The notes beneath the pieces were generated by a model that did not search any database, was not told where the DNA came from, and saw nothing but the letters and a program-made list of their open reading frames with translations. Position numbers and translations under genes: made by a program. Shown here piece by piece: positions 12,212 through 23,270 of a stretch of 64,000 nt of DNA. Source of the DNA: Paramormyrops kingsleyae (taxonomy: Eukaryota; Chordata; Actinopteri; Osteoglossiformes; Mormyridae); assembly GCF_048594095.1 (NCBI RefSeq), contig NC_132810.1, positions 8,751,501 through 8,815,500 on the forward strand, given 5' to 3'. Each line of letters begins with the position of its first letter. Within the stretch, counting starts at the first letter, position 1.

Positions 12212-13536
12212 TCAGACGAAACAGAAGAACTTTTTCCAGCCACACTTAGAGTATGTCTTTGTTCGGTCAGACATCTTCAGTTTTTTGGCTTTACGGGCCT
12301 TGTGCTTGATGGCAGCAAAGATGGCCGTGTCAAAAGCCTCTTTCAAGTTCTTCTGAGTCAACGCCGAGCACTCAATATAGTCCTGGGCTCGGATCTTCTC
12401 GGCCACGCACCGAGCCCGAGAAGATAGGATTGGCTTGACTTTAAAGCGGTCCAGGTTGATGAGGACATTAACATCATGTCGGAGGTCGGTCTGTGTCCCC
12501 ACAAGGATGATTGGCGAGGCTGGGTTACAGGCCCGGATCTCCGGAACCCACTTCTTTGTGATGTTCTGGAAGGATGTAGGGTTGACAACGCTGAAGCAGA
12601 GGATGAAGACGTCCGTGTGAGCATAGCACAGTGAGCGGAAGCCGTCAAACTCCTCCTAGAGATCAGAAGCCACTTTAGTAACAGGGTTAAAATGTGCCAG
12701 TATTGTAATAAAGATCAAAAGTCAAAAAATGCAACTTCACTCCAAGATGGTATTCACAAGGGCAAGCAACAAGTTAATCATAGAAATACGTCACATGGAG
12801 ATTTAAAAAACTACATTTTTTTAAATATAAGTCATGGTGTCTTGCGTTATGTTAAACACAAGGGATAACTTCTGCAAAAGCCATTGCGAAATCACAAGAA
12901 ATCAAAATACACGGAGGACGCGATAATGGGTGGACTTGAGTGTGGGAGGTAAAAGTCGATTAAGTCCCCATTACGTCGAGAAGTATTCGTACCTGTCCGG
13001 CAGTGTCCATCAGCTGAATTCGTACTGGTGTCCCATCAACTTGAACCTGCCCTATTGCAGAAAAATACACAAAAAATGCGTTAAAACATAAATATTTCGA
13101 TTTTGTTCCTTCTACATATTTATTTTGCGCATTTACACATACAACGATAAAATTTGGGATTGCTCCCTATTTCTTCGTACATTGCTTTAAGGTTGCAACA
13201 AAGTTTCAAAATATACCGCGAAAGCAAAGTATAACCGCGTGTTTAATGCCACCTATTGTAATCTGCTATATAGCTATTAGCTTTTCCAAACAAAAGAAAG
13301 GCTGCTCAGATTATATTTTAAAAAGTAATCAAGATACCGGAAAAGACGTCAAACGCAGTCTGCTGGTATTCCATAGGGTATCCATTGGAAGTATAACTGA
13401 CGATCATGCTGGTTTTGCCCACGGCACCGTCTCCCACCAGCATGCAGCTGATAGCCGGCTCCTCATTATTTTCTTGATGCATGCACACTGACGGGACCCG
13501 TCTCTGATCGCAGTGGTAGTCCATTTGAGGGGGCAT
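12212..13536 (-). CDS. rhov: RhoV (Chp/Wrch2) atypical Rho GTPase, 3 coding exons
   Basis: Atypical Rho-family small GTPase, 233 aa (human RHOV is 236). Coding exons on the minus strand are 13338-13536, 12993-13051 and 12212-12655, all with GT-AG introns; phases join exactly. Visible motifs are the P-loop GDGAVGKT (residues 35-42), switch I Thr60, DTAGQE (82-87) with catalytic Gln86, GTQTD (139-143) in place of NKxD as in RhoV, and ECSALTQKN near the end. The C-terminus is WKKFFCFV, so it lacks a CAAX box; in this family the terminal Cys (here 231) is palmitoylated for membrane targeting. RHOU is the alternative, but the GTQTD motif, the C-terminus and the position beside vps18 favour rhov. 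The start is the ATG giving MPPQ, matching the family MPP start. Odd points: Met81 replaces the usual Trp before DTAGQ, and the N-terminus lacks the proline-rich SH3-binding stretch of the human protein. The gene is head-to-head with vps18. Confidence 0.93.
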
Positions 13537-14523
13537 TCTTCAGCGGGTAGATCCGGGGGTCAGTGGCCGCACGGGGTTCAGCACAGTGCAGACAGCTCGG
13601 GACAGCGGGCGGCACGGTGCTCTCATCACCTCCAAGACTAACAGTGAGCTTGTCATTGCTCAGCTCTCGCTTTAGTACCAACTGTCCTAACAGGTTGTAT
13701 TTGCATGGCCACTCCTCTGCGTGCCCAGTTAAGTCACGCACACAAATCCTTCCAAAAGAAAGTAAAAAAACCCTTGCCAGTGTAGATAAGACTTATACCG
13801 ATCGTTTTATCAGACATTTGAGCGTACATTATTATTTAACCACAGTTTAAAAATTGTGTTGATCTGTTACGTGATAATCCTTTACGATATTAAACCACCA
13901 AAAATGTACTACTAACAGAACTAACACATCCTTAGTGAAGTGACACAGACAGACAAAGCTTCACTGGACAATCTGTCCGTCTTCGAATAAAAATAAAGTA
14001 ATAAATGTCCAATAATTATGCTAGTATAATTAATACATAAATGAAAAGTTTACCTCATTTTGTATTTATTCATGTAGATTAACCACACCGAGTGCGCAAT
14101 CTGACTCTTCATGTTGTGAGATTATCGGTGTCATTAATAACTGGTAGATGGCTCCACCTTGCGCCAGACGGACGCAATGGCTTGTTTTTCTCCCTTTTCT
14201 TGTAACACCGTCACGTGGTCGTGAACCACGTGATCGCAGATCACATGACCCTCCTTTCCTTGTCACTTTGTGCGAATTCTGTCAAACCCTAGAACCATGT
14301 AGATAAACGCTTATTTGTCAGATACGTATTTTATTTGGTGACTTCTGGGTCTATGTATTTTTTATTTTTTTTTCTGCCGTACTTGCGACACCAGTTAATT
14401 TCAGATCTCGAGTTATAGATATCTGGCTTCTCCTTACACAGCTAGCTGGCTGTGGAGCTCTTTTCTGACGCACTGGTGTGCAGTTTCATTTCCCCCTGCT
14501 AAAAAACCCTAGCGACTGCATAT
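13537..14523. promoter_or_regulatory. Divergent rhov/vps18 intergenic promoter region
   Basis: 987 bp separate the two divergent start codons, so both promoters and 5' UTRs must lie here unless either gene has an upstream noncoding exon. The vps18 side is moderately CpG-bearing and contains the E-box cluster listed separately. I see no convincing TATA box in a good position for either gene. A shared or bidirectional promoter is an inference from spacing only. Confidence 0.55.
14210..14250 (+). promoter_or_regulatory. Triple E-box / CLEAR-like cluster upstream of vps18
   Basis: CACGTG occurs at 14212-14217 and 14227-14232, and CACATG at 14242-14247; the spacing is exactly 15 bp each time. The flanks (TCACGTGG, CCACGTGAT, TCACATGAC) are close to the CLEAR element GTCACGTGAC bound by TFEB/TFE3/MITF and also fit USF. 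The cluster lies 277-312 bp before the vps18 ATG. vps18 encodes an endolysosomal protein, and HOPS genes are reported in the TFEB network, so the role is plausible. Binding is inferred, not shown. Confidence 0.55.
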
Positions 14524-17500
14524 ATGGCTTCGATACTGGACGAGTATGAAGACTCGCAAAATATGAGTCGCCCGGGTCATCAGAATAGAATTTCTGCCTC
14601 AAACATTGGGATAACTCATTCAGGTAAGCTTAAGGCCTGCAGAATGGAGGTACATCATCGCTACTCAATTGGGGTTCTTTTGTATAAATTCGCTTAATCA
14701 TCTGACACGTTTACTGGATAATGTGAGGATGCGTGTACCGCAAAATGCAAGTAAACTCGTTTTGTAACTGCGATCATCGTACGTCGCAAGCTTCCGCTAT
14801 CCATCCTAGCATTTCTACTGTCAGCTGACGAGGACGAGACAGCCCTTATCTCTTATTTACCGGGCGCTTTCCTCGCCGAGATACGAAGGAAAGTCGCATA
14901 GGTTTACGATGTCTGAGGATGAAGTGAGGAATAATTTGCGGATTTTTCCTGCAGGGTTTGTCAATGTGCGGCTGGAGGAAGAGAAGCCGATTTTCCACAA
15001 ACAAAGGATCGACTTTTCACCTCCCGAAAAGATTAACTACTTTGTGGTGTGCAACAATCAGCTATGTATGAGTCTGGGGAAGGATACGCTGTTAAGGTAG
15101 GCTGGCAAGGGTTAAAACCACCAGACAAAAGGATGGGATTGAATTGAATTAGAATGCAGCAAACCCCCATTACCCGAAACTTTAAACCTTTTTGATTAAA
15201 ACTGCCTTAGCTGATTTGATTAACTCAGATTTTACGGTGCACTGCAAATTAGTCAGTTTTTGAATGATGGGATTTTCTGGATAAATGCACATAAGTTATA
15301 CATTTATTTCCTGAAATGTGTATTTTAAAGACGGAAGTTGGAATTCATTCTTTGACAGCCTAACCGTCAGTGATGCAAAACAAGGAACTGTTTTTGTACC
15401 AGTTTACTACTACTATCTAAGTTGTGCAACCTTACTGAATTTGTTTTAAAATGAACAAATGTGAAAGCAACAAGTGCTTTGGATGCAGTGTAAATAAAGT
15501 ATATATTTTTCCTGATGCAGGATCGACCTGGGAAAACCTGACCAACCCAATCAGATTGAATTGGGTAGAAAAGATCAAAGCAGCATTTATAAACTTTTCC
15601 TGGATCCCACGGGTAAGCTGTGCTAACTTTTGTCAGAGGATGATGTGGAGGGGGTTCTTTTACTGTACATTTAAGTGCACAGCCCATTATCTGTTACATA
15701 TATCTCTGATTGGATTGTCGCAAGAATTTCACAGGAATGTGCTGCCATTGTCGCAAGGAAGTCCAGACTCTGGCTGCATTTCTGGGCCAGATTAAAGACA
15801 TTTAAGTGTGGTGTGGATTAGCATTTTTTGTGGTTGGGGGTTGTGCTGATTTTATAGCTGATGGTACGCTGTTATCTTACATACTTACTACTGTATAATA
15901 GGAGACTGTACCTGGGTCCCTGCTGTCTGGTACAGTTATGTGCATAATCTTACTGGTTCCATCCTGCAGGTTCCCATCTGGTGATCAGCCTAACCACAAA
16001 CGAGTGCCTGTACCTGAACAGGAACACCCAGAAAGTGCGCAGCCTCTCTCGGTGGAAGGGACACATGATCGAGAGCGTGGGCTGGAACAAGCTCTTGGGT
16101 ACGGAGAGCAACACGGGCCCCGTGCTGGTGGGGACGAGTCAGGGTCTGATCTTCGAGGCCGAGATCTCTGCCTCAGAGGGCAGCCTGTTCAACACTAACC
16201 CGGACCAGTACTTCAGGCAGGTCCACTCTCTGGAGGAAGATGGCGACCCTGCGCCCGTCTGCTGCCTGGAGGTGGAGCGGGGCCTCGAGTCCAAGTACTT
16301 CATCATCGCCACGACACGGAAGCGCCTCTTCCAGTTTGTGGGGAAGGTGGCGGATGGCTCAGAGCAGCAGGGATTCAGCTCCATCTTCAGTCAGAACCAG
16401 GACCTCCTGCCCAGCTTCCAGGAGTTTCCGGTGAACATGGGCTATAGTGAGATCGCCTTTTACACCTCAAAGCTCCGCTCCTGCCCCAAGGCCTTTGCCT
16501 GGATGATGGGTAATGGAGTCCTGTATGGCCAGCTGGATTATGTCCGGCCCGACTCGCTCCTGAGCGATGTCCAGGTGTGGGAGTACGTGGACAACGTGCA
16601 CACAGTGAAGCCTCTCTCCATCGTCCTGACACAGTTCCACTTCCTGCTCCTCTTCTCCGACCGTGTAAAGGCGGTGTGCACCCTGAACGGCCAGGTGGTC
16701 TATGAGGACGTCTTCCCAGAGAAATTTGGCGCCTTGAAAAAGATGCTGAAGGACCCGGTCTATGGGCTTGTGTGGATCTACACGGAGAAAGCCGTCTTCC
16801 GCTACCACATCCAGAGGGAGGCGCGGGACGTCTGGCAGATGTACATGAGCATGGAGAAGTTTGACCTGGCTAAGGAGTACTGCCGGGACCGGCCGGAGTG
16901 CCTGGACATCGTTCTGGCCAAAGAGGCCGAGCACTGCTTCCAAAACAAGCGATATGTAGAGAGCGCCAAGTGCTATGCCCTGACCCAGAATTACTTTGAG
17001 GAGATTGCACTGAAGTTCATAGAGGCGCGTCAAGAGGAGGCTCTGAAAGAGTTCCTGCTGAAGAAACTGGGCAGCCTCAAGCCTGCCGAGAAGACTCAGG
17101 TCACCTTGCTGGTCACCTGGCTGACGGAGCTCTACCTGAATCGGCTGGGCGTTCTGGAGGCAGACGACTCCAAGAAGAGCGTAGCCATGGAGACACGCAG
17201 CGAGTTCCGCAGCTTCATTGCCAACCCCAAATACAAGGACTGTTTGTACAACAACCGCAGCACCATCTACGATTTGCTGGCCAGCCACGGAAATGTGGAC
17301 GATATGGTCTACTTCGCCGTCATCATGCAGGACTACGAGAGGGTCATCTCTCACCACTGCCAGCACGATGACTACGGCGCCGCCCTGGAGGTGCTATCTA
17401 AGCACTGCGACGTGAAGCTTTTCTACAAGTTCTCCCCCGTCCTCATGCAGCATATACCCACGCGGGTGGTGGAAGCTTGGATCAGCATGGGCAAGAAGCT

Positions 17501-19385
17501 GGATGCTAAAAAGCTCATCCCCGCTCTGGTCAACTACAGTCAGATTGGCAGCACCCAGCAGATCAACGAGACCATCCGATACATGGAGTTCTGTGTCTAT
17601 GAGCTGACGGTGACGGATGAAGCCATCCACAATTATCTCCTGTCCCTCTATGCGAAGTACAGGCCAGACTCGCTCCTGTGGTACCTGGAGCAGGCTGGCA
17701 TTCACGCCACGGACATCCACTACGACCTCAAGTATGCACTGCGACTGTGCGCCGAGCATGGGCACCACCAGGCATGCGTCCTGGTGTACAAGATAATGGA
17801 GCTGTATGAGGAGGCTGTCGACCTGGCTCTGCAGGTGCGTACCAGCATTCCTTGGCCACTAGGGGCCATGTCTTATGACCTCGTAGTCAAAAAAAATGGC
17901 CATAATCCTGTGTTTGAAACATTTAAACATTTAAAAGTTACAGAACACCAAAGTTTTAAAGCAAGTAAAATGATAAACATTTGTCTGCAAAAATACATTA
18001 CCTCAAATGTCAGCTGGCTTAACCAGAAAAAGGTAATTTAAAGGAAAATTTAACTTATTTTAGAAAACAGTGGACCAGATGTTACATCATAAAGACATCA
18101 TTATCTTCAGGGCACAATGAAAAAGTTGGTGGATCTAATTCAAATATTGACAAAAACGACCATTTTCACTAATTTCTAGGTCATATGGAACAACCCATGG
18201 AAAACCATGAAAATATTGTAATATGACAAAACTCTTTATTCTTTTAACTGAATTTTGAATATCAAGGACAAAAATATGTTCATGTGTCCAAGCAGTCATC
18301 TGTTTAATTTGAAATGAGCTTGAAAAGGCAGGTAGTGCAACTGCGATTAATATGACCACAAATAAATGTGAAAGAGAAATATGAATTAATGCCTGATGCA
18401 TTGTACACACTTGAATGGTTACTTTGCGAAGGTTTGATTAGGGAAAAAATAATTGTGAAATATTTTTTGGTTGCACCACCTGACGTTTTTCATTTTGTGA
18501 AACCCTTATTTGTCATTCGCCCATGGGCAATAGAGAAACAATGTTACATAATCATGACTGCTTCATCACCATTGTTATTAAAGTGTTTAAGTGTTTTGAA
18601 AGCAAACTAATGCATCTTGCTGATGCTGAATTGTTCTTGTCTGCTCTGGCACTCAGGTCGATGTGGACCTGGCAAAATCCTGTGCAGACCTGCCCGAGGA
18701 TGATGAGGAGCTGAGGAAGAAGCTGTGGCTGAAGATCGCACGGCACGTGGTGCAGGAGGAGAAGGACGTGAAGAAGGCTATGAACTGCCTGTCCAGCTGC
18801 AACCTGCTGAAGATCGAAGACATCCTGCCCTTCTTCCCAGACTTCGTCACCATCGACCACTTCAAGGAGGCCATCTGCAGCTCCCTGGAGGAGTACAACA
18901 AGCACATCGACGAGCTGAAGCAGGAGATGGAGGAGGCCACTGAGAGTGCCCGCCGCATCCGGGAGGACATCCAGCAGATGAGGAACAAGTACGGCGTGGT
19001 GGAGTCCCAGGAGAAGTGTGCCACCTGCGACTTCCCCTTGCTCAACCGGCCCTTCTATCTCTTCCTGTGTGGCCACATGTTCCACTACGACTGCCTCTTC
19101 CAGGAGGTGACGCCCCACCTGTCCTCCTACAAGCAGGCCAAGCTGGATGAGCTGCAGAAGAAGTTGGCGGCGGCCAGCCAACCCAGTAAGGCCCGGCACC
19201 GCATCCGGGAGGAGGACACGGCGACGCCGGGCAAGGAGCAGCTGAGCCGCGAGCAGATCAAGTCAGACATCGATGACATCGTAGCCGCCGAGTGCGTGTA
19301 TTGTGGCGAATTGATGATCAAGTCCATCGACAAGCCCTTCATCGACCCACAGAAGTATGACGAGGAGATGTCCAGCTGGCTGTGA
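14524..19385 (+). CDS. vps18: VPS18, HOPS/CORVET core subunit (deep orange/Pep3 family), 5 coding exons
   Basis: Shared core subunit of the HOPS and CORVET tethering complexes, which drive late-endosome, lysosome and early-endosome fusion on the cytosolic membrane face. Exons: 14524-14623, 14955-15096, 15521-15612, 15970-17834, 18657-19385; all introns are GT-AG and phases join to 975 codons plus none spare (human is 973 aa). The protein opens MASILDEYE as in human. The order is N-terminal beta-propeller, then alpha-solenoid with a clathrin-heavy-chain-type repeat (EDYERVISHHC region in the middle of exon 4; the read is MQDYERV), a coiled coil at about 810-848, and a C-terminal RING-H2. RING ligands are C854, C857, C871, H873, H876, C879, C946 and C949. 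It ends with SWL as in human. The frame stays open past exon 4 to 18041, but that tail is intron: exon 5 resumes the conserved VDVDLAK sequence. Confidence 0.97.
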
Positions 19386-19808
19386 TGGGAAGCACGTGCC
19401 GGAGACAAACCGGAGTTGTCGGTACCAAAGCTCCCCGCCCCCGCAAGACGACCTGCTGCCCCACCCAACTCTGCGACAGCGAACCGCCATCATATAGAGC
19501 AATGGCTAGCCCCATGTCGCACTGTCACGCTGTGCTTGTAGCTGCCTGCTCCCTGGCTGAGAAAACGCCATTAAATTCTGCAAGTGGAGAAAGATCGGAT
19601 CTTGTTTTCTGTATGTAAGAGCACCTCAACACCCCCTCCCTAGAAAAATGGTGTTTGAGGTGTTTCATGTATAAAGTTTGCCTTTGGAAGAAAACTTTCA
19701 CTAAAAATATTTCCTGTTATAAGTGTGCACTGTACATTTCTTTCGTCTGAGTGTGACGTCACGTTTTAAATTCTTTTGGCGTTGCTGCAGCTAGGTCGTG
19801 ATATATTG

Positions 19809-19814
19809 AATAAA
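19809..19814 (+). terminator. Candidate poly(A) signal of vps18
   Basis: AATAAA lies 424 bp after the stop codon, in AT-rich DNA. A weaker ATTAAA at 19570-19575 could serve a shorter transcript. Confidence 0.5.
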
Positions 19815-20394
19815 TCTTGTAAATTGGAATTTTGTACCGAAAATCGAACGCGTCACTCTGTAGCCCTGAACGCAACCCTTTCCCCACAGCCGCCGTAACT
19901 TTGTGTCTCATTAGCTGCAAATTAACGATCCAGCAGGAGTCAACACATGACGGAGGAGTGGGGAACAAATGTAATATAAACAATCAGAAAATGAACAATG
20001 TCAAATATGCTGAATTTTATTACTGCTGGGATTAGGGGTTTCCCATAGTGGAGAGTCCCCACAAAGATGGGGATACAAACGTGTGTGCGAGACAGAAGGC
20101 GGCTGTGTGATGTGTGCTGTTTGTATACTGTAGGGACCTGCTTTCTGTGCTCTGATGCAAGGAGAGTATTTGCATAGATCTGCTTTAGAGAAGCTATGAT
20201 GAAATTCAGTTACATACAGCAGCAAAGGAACATAAAGTACACAGTGCGGGCAAGATTGTACAAAAATGAATAAACAGATTAATCTTCATTACCAAGAGGT
20301 GTACACATGATGGTGTCTTGTTGCCTTTCATCCCAATTCACTCAGTATTACAGTTAAATACCTTGACATTTAAATAGAGGTGGGGGAAAAATAT

Positions 20395-20900
20395 TGATTT
20401 TGGGTCATTCCATGTCAAATCATCACACTTTCAGACCTCATCGTCACGGATTTTAACGAAACTTGGCATGCTGATTTGGTCACATGAGTAGCTCGTGAAA
20501 CTGAAATTGGGCGAGTCTTGGATCAATATTGAGGGAGATTTAAGCGAACAACTTTTTTTTTTTTTGGGGGGGGGGGGGTGGCTATGATTTTGACTGGTTA
20601 TATTTACCGTAATGTAAGCTGCACAGAAATGGTCCTTATACTGTTTTAAAGCTATTGTCCAGCTCTGTAGATTGAACAAATAATATGCCATCCCCATTTG
20701 AATAATTACTATGTAATGACTGATTAAAATACTTAAAAATCAATAACAAAAAACTTATGTTTCTAAATTGATCAATTTTTTTTTTTACTAAAGCTAGAGC
20801 ATAATGTCATGAACATTTGGTATTTGGTTTTCATAAAGTGTTGCTGAGATATCTTGACTTAAAGGTAGCGTCACATGGTTTCATGTCACTAATGGACCTT
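20395..20900. repeat. Probable transposon-derived segment
   Basis: The GGGTCATTCCATGTCAAATC phrase followed by ACGAAACTTGGCATG is familiar from dispersed fish repeats. It includes a T run joined to 13 G (20566-20578). Family not identified. Confidence 0.35.
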
Positions 20901-21849
20901 TTTAATGGCAGCCACCCTGACATGAAATAGTATAACAAGCACAGGTGTATGTAATAACATTAATTAAGGTTACAAATATGATAATTAAATTTAATGTAAG
21001 GCTCATTAATGTCATTGCAGACACCTGTACTTGCCATACTACTGCAAAGGCCCACGTGGCAGGTAAATATAGCTAATAAATGCCCTGCATTCATCAGACG
21101 CGAGTGAGGTGTGCAAATCGGACCAGTGTAAGTGCACACTTAGAGAATCACTCGACTTTGCAAGCATCAGAGGTTATGTCCTGGCTGCGTATGATGATAA
21201 TTGGTGGCTAGTCTTCAGTGTTACGGGCCTCGGTCTAGGGGATTAGGGAGTAACAGAATAGGTATATGGGTGGATGTGTGGTGTGGGGACAGAACAAACA
21301 CGGTGCACAAAACAGGTAGTATAAATGGAGCGTGTATTTACAAGTTTGCTCACCACAGTGTATGTACAGACTTCAAGAGTAACCCAGGCCAACGCAACAA
21401 AACAATCTATCGCACAAACTTAGTCCCAAACCAACTTATCTACAAAAGAAAAACGAAACAAAAGACAATCACTCTCATTATTTCCCTATCTATCAAAATA
21501 TACAAAGAAAACTCCAGTCACTCTATACACCATACCAAAGGCTAGGCTTTTCTCGAAATCAGGAACGCAGGCAAAATGGCCGGTACGCAAGAAAAGCAAA
21601 TACAGAGACAAGCGACTGAAATCAAGGCCGAAGCAAAAATCGATAAACCAGTTACAAATCATAATAAAGCACGAACCACTGTGGGTGCCCGATGCGTGCC
21701 GGCTGTTCCGCTCTCGGAAAGCCGCCATGTTGCTGGCCGATCGGTCCCACACTTTACGGCAGACAGCCCGTTCCGGAGCCGCACATAACAGACGGTTCAT
21801 AGCGTAACTTTACAGTTTAAATGCCTTTAAACGTTCTCAATAAATAAAT

Positions 21850-21956
21850 TAAGTTAACCTTCTAGTCAATCACATATACTTGGTTTAAATATGTATGCAA
21901 AACGCTCTAAACCTGTTTCTATTACAATATATGTGATTGACTAGAAGGTTAACTTA
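21850..21956. mobile_element. 107-bp perfect inverted-repeat element (MITE-like hairpin)
   Basis: A 29-bp arm at 21850-21878 is the exact reverse complement of 21928-21956, with a 49-bp centre. Both arms carry TTAACCTTCTAG next to the edge. The outer TTAA on each side would fit a piggyBac-type target duplication, but this is inference. Confidence 0.7.
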
Positions 21957-22321
21957 CAGTGCTGTTACCTTTTAAGACATAATTTGCTGACTTTCTTTCG
22001 TAAATCTTTGTCCGGCTTTGGGGAATTTTTTCGGTTCTCGAGATACTCGGAGGGCTGCATAAAACACGGACATCCTTGCTGGCTTCGAACGCGGTAACTC
22101 GCCGTAACAGAAAACGCGGATCCGACTTTGCCGTAAAGTCTTAATTATTCATTTCTTCAATTTTTCTTTTAACCTGTCTGTGAACAGATGTAAGTGTTTG
22201 AAACATATTACTTGTAGTTTATTACTGCTACTTTCAATAAGTGCAAATATTCTGCATATGCATTAATAATGTTGTGGTATACTGGCAGTATGGGACCAAC
22301 CTAATTTTGTTATTTGTTAAA

Positions 22322-22650
22322 GACCCACAGAGCATGCCCACGGGGACACTGGAGCACTGTGGCTTCACAGGTTTTCTCCCTCCCAGTGTTCCCCCAGCAG
22401 GCCCACAGTTTGCCCAAAGTATGCCCAATGTGCCCGCAGTACACCCCACAGTGTGCCCACAGGGGAGCATCCAGCAGGCCAAAAAGTGTGGGCATACTGT
22501 GGGCCCACAATGGGCCTCAATGCGGCACACTCTGCTTAGTGTGGGCAGACCACAATGGCCCCAAATGTGCCCCGCATTTCACGCCGGTAATGGGGCCCAC
22601 AGCGGGCTGCCCGCAGTGGACCCACACGGGCCCCAAAGGGGCATGTTGGC
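22322..22650. repeat. Degenerate GCCCACA-type low-complexity repeat
   Basis: Variants of GCCCACAGTG and the inverted GTGGGC recur about every 10-20 bp on both strands. This leaves frames open on both strands (156 and 151 codons plus, 98 minus) rich in Cys-Pro-Gln, which are a composition effect rather than genes. Confidence 0.7.
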
Positions 22651-22689
22651 TGGGAAATGGCTGCTTGTCTGGTACCCTCAGATTCATAA

Positions 22690-23270
22690 TGGAAGTGAAA
22701 ACATGGAGTGATTTCTTGGTCTCTAGGACCAGGAATCATTCTTGTAGCCCTGTGTTGAACTCTTTCTGAGGCAGCAATGTCCTATTTAAGGTACGGTGAC
22801 CAAACCTGCACACAATATTGTAGGTGGGGTCTTACCAAGGAATTATATAATCCTCTAATTACAACCTGCTGCTTCCTTAACCAGTTTTCAATCCAAGATG
22901 CTACAGTTCCTAAAATCCATTCTTCATCATTCTCACTCAACCATTAAGACAGCAAAGGGTAGGCCTTTTACAGAGCCCACTTTCATTATTATTTGGGGCT
23001 TTTCTCTCTCCCCCCTATATTCTTAAATAACCTCCCTCCCCCCAAGTTCGTAATTTAAACATTCTTCAACTACTCTTCACATACACCTACCCAATACACT
23101 GGTTCCTCTTTGGTTCAGATGCAACCCATTTGGCTTGAACAGGTCCCACCTGTTCCAGAAGGTCCTCCAGTGCCCCATAAACCTGAATCCCTCTTTTCTA
23201 CACCACGCTTTTAGCCACGCCTTTAATCTCCTTATTCCAGATAACTTCTTGATTTTTCCTCAAAGTGTCA
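22690..23270. repeat. Probable old LINE-type repeat
   Basis: Phrases such as GGTGACCAAACCTGCACACA and CAGAAGGTCCTCCAGTGCCC resemble widely dispersed vertebrate LINE sequence. No intact frame. Confidence 0.3.

Noticed and set aside
16467..17366. 299-codon minus-strand frame
   Set aside because: Antisense shadow of the GC-rich vps18 exon 4.
17835..18041. Open-frame extension of vps18 exon 4
   Set aside because: A GT donor follows LALQ at 17834 and conserved VPS18 sequence resumes at 18657; the extension is AT-rich intron.
22241..22769. Two overlapping frames of 150-156 codons rich in Cys and Pro
   Set aside because: Explained by the degenerate GCCCACA repeat; frames on both strands are open for the same reason.
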